From the NCBI GenBank assembly GCA_030599175.1, contig JAUVON010000152.1:1-6836 (forward strand): a stretch of 6,836 bases of DNA, in the 5' to 3' direction. Positions 6,676 to 6,836 of this stretch are shown in pieces. Made by a program: the position numbers and the translations under genes. The stretch comes from Desulfobulbaceae bacterium (GTDB lineage: Bacteria > Desulfobacterota > Desulfobulbia > Desulfobulbales > Desulfocapsaceae). Each line of letters begins with the position of its first letter. The first letter of the stretch is position 1. Under the pieces are notes generated by a model, which saw only the letters and a list, made by a program, of their open reading frames with translations, was not told the origin of the DNA and ran no database searches.

Positions 6676-6836
6676 TATTCCCCATCCCCCGCCAAGCTGG
6701 CTTGTCGTCGTATCTTCATGCCTTCTCTAACTTCGATGATGCACGCCTGTTGATCCGGAATACCGTCTATCTCCATAAGGCACTCATGGCAGACTCCCAT
6801 AAAACAGTATGGTGCTCTTTTTTTACCATTTACGGG
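6675..6836 (-). CDS. [2Fe-2S]-binding small subunit, HcnA/OoxC-like, partial (N-terminus outside window)
   Basis: The last 53 residues of a small ferredoxin-like protein are visible; the gene continues past the right edge. The segment APYCFMGVCHECLMEIDG carries cysteines in a C-x4-C-x2-C pattern (fragment residues 11, 16, 19). A fourth cysteine lies 13 residues on, in QACIIEVREGM. This is the plant-type [2Fe-2S] arrangement of HcnA and related subunits. The stop TAA shares its last base with the ATG of the large flavoprotein. With its two neighbours it completes a three-subunit dehydrogenase; whole family members are about 100 residues, so roughly half is missing here. It was found by direct translation of the window edge. 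Confidence 0.88.
   Translation of the reverse strand, partial: PVNGKKRAPYCFMGVCHECLMEIDGIPDQQACIIEVREGMKIRRQASLAGDGE

Overview
All credible genes in this window lie on the minus strand, so transcription runs from high to low coordinates. They form two functional blocks separated by a gene-free stretch (about 3453-3761) that holds a promoter with an operator and a large foldable inverted repeat. The organism is a bacterium of moderate base composition. My best guess is a Desulfobacterota-like (deltaproteobacterial) anaerobe, based on the feel of the proteins and of the noncoding repeats. There is no rRNA or marker gene here, so this is weakly supported.

Block 1 (6836 down to 3762) is a catabolic flavoenzyme operon. 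It begins off the window with the 3' end of a small [2Fe-2S] protein (HcnA/OoxC type). This overlaps by one base a two-dinucleotide flavoprotein with a C-terminal BFD-like cysteine cluster (HcnB/OoxA type), which overlaps by four bases a DAO-family FAD amine oxidoreductase (HcnC/OoxB type). A RidA-family imine/enamine deaminase follows after about 35 bases. The first three make a complete heterotrimeric membrane-linked amine or amino-acid dehydrogenase of the opine, D-hydroxyproline or glycine (HCN synthase) class. The RidA gene argues that an imine is released and then hydrolysed. The substrate cannot be read from sequence.

The spacer (3453-3761) holds a three-part inverted repeat at 3575-3726 with a nearly perfect 22-bp central stem. 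It then carries a perfect TTGACA -35 element whose -10 overlaps a 12-bp-arm palindrome matching the BirA biotin operator.

Block 2 (3452 down to 321) is a biotin sensing and uptake operon: birA (bifunctional biotin-protein ligase and repressor), then bioY, bioM and bioN, the S, ATPase and T components of a dedicated ECF biotin transporter. bioY/bioM overlap by 4 bases and bioM/bioN by 16. The operator in front of birA suggests that the biotin-loaded ligase represses its own gene and probably the transporter behind it: an autoregulated scavenging circuit. No biotin synthesis genes are seen in the window.

The leftmost 320 bases hold no supported gene, only a short repeat-like segment near 41-73.
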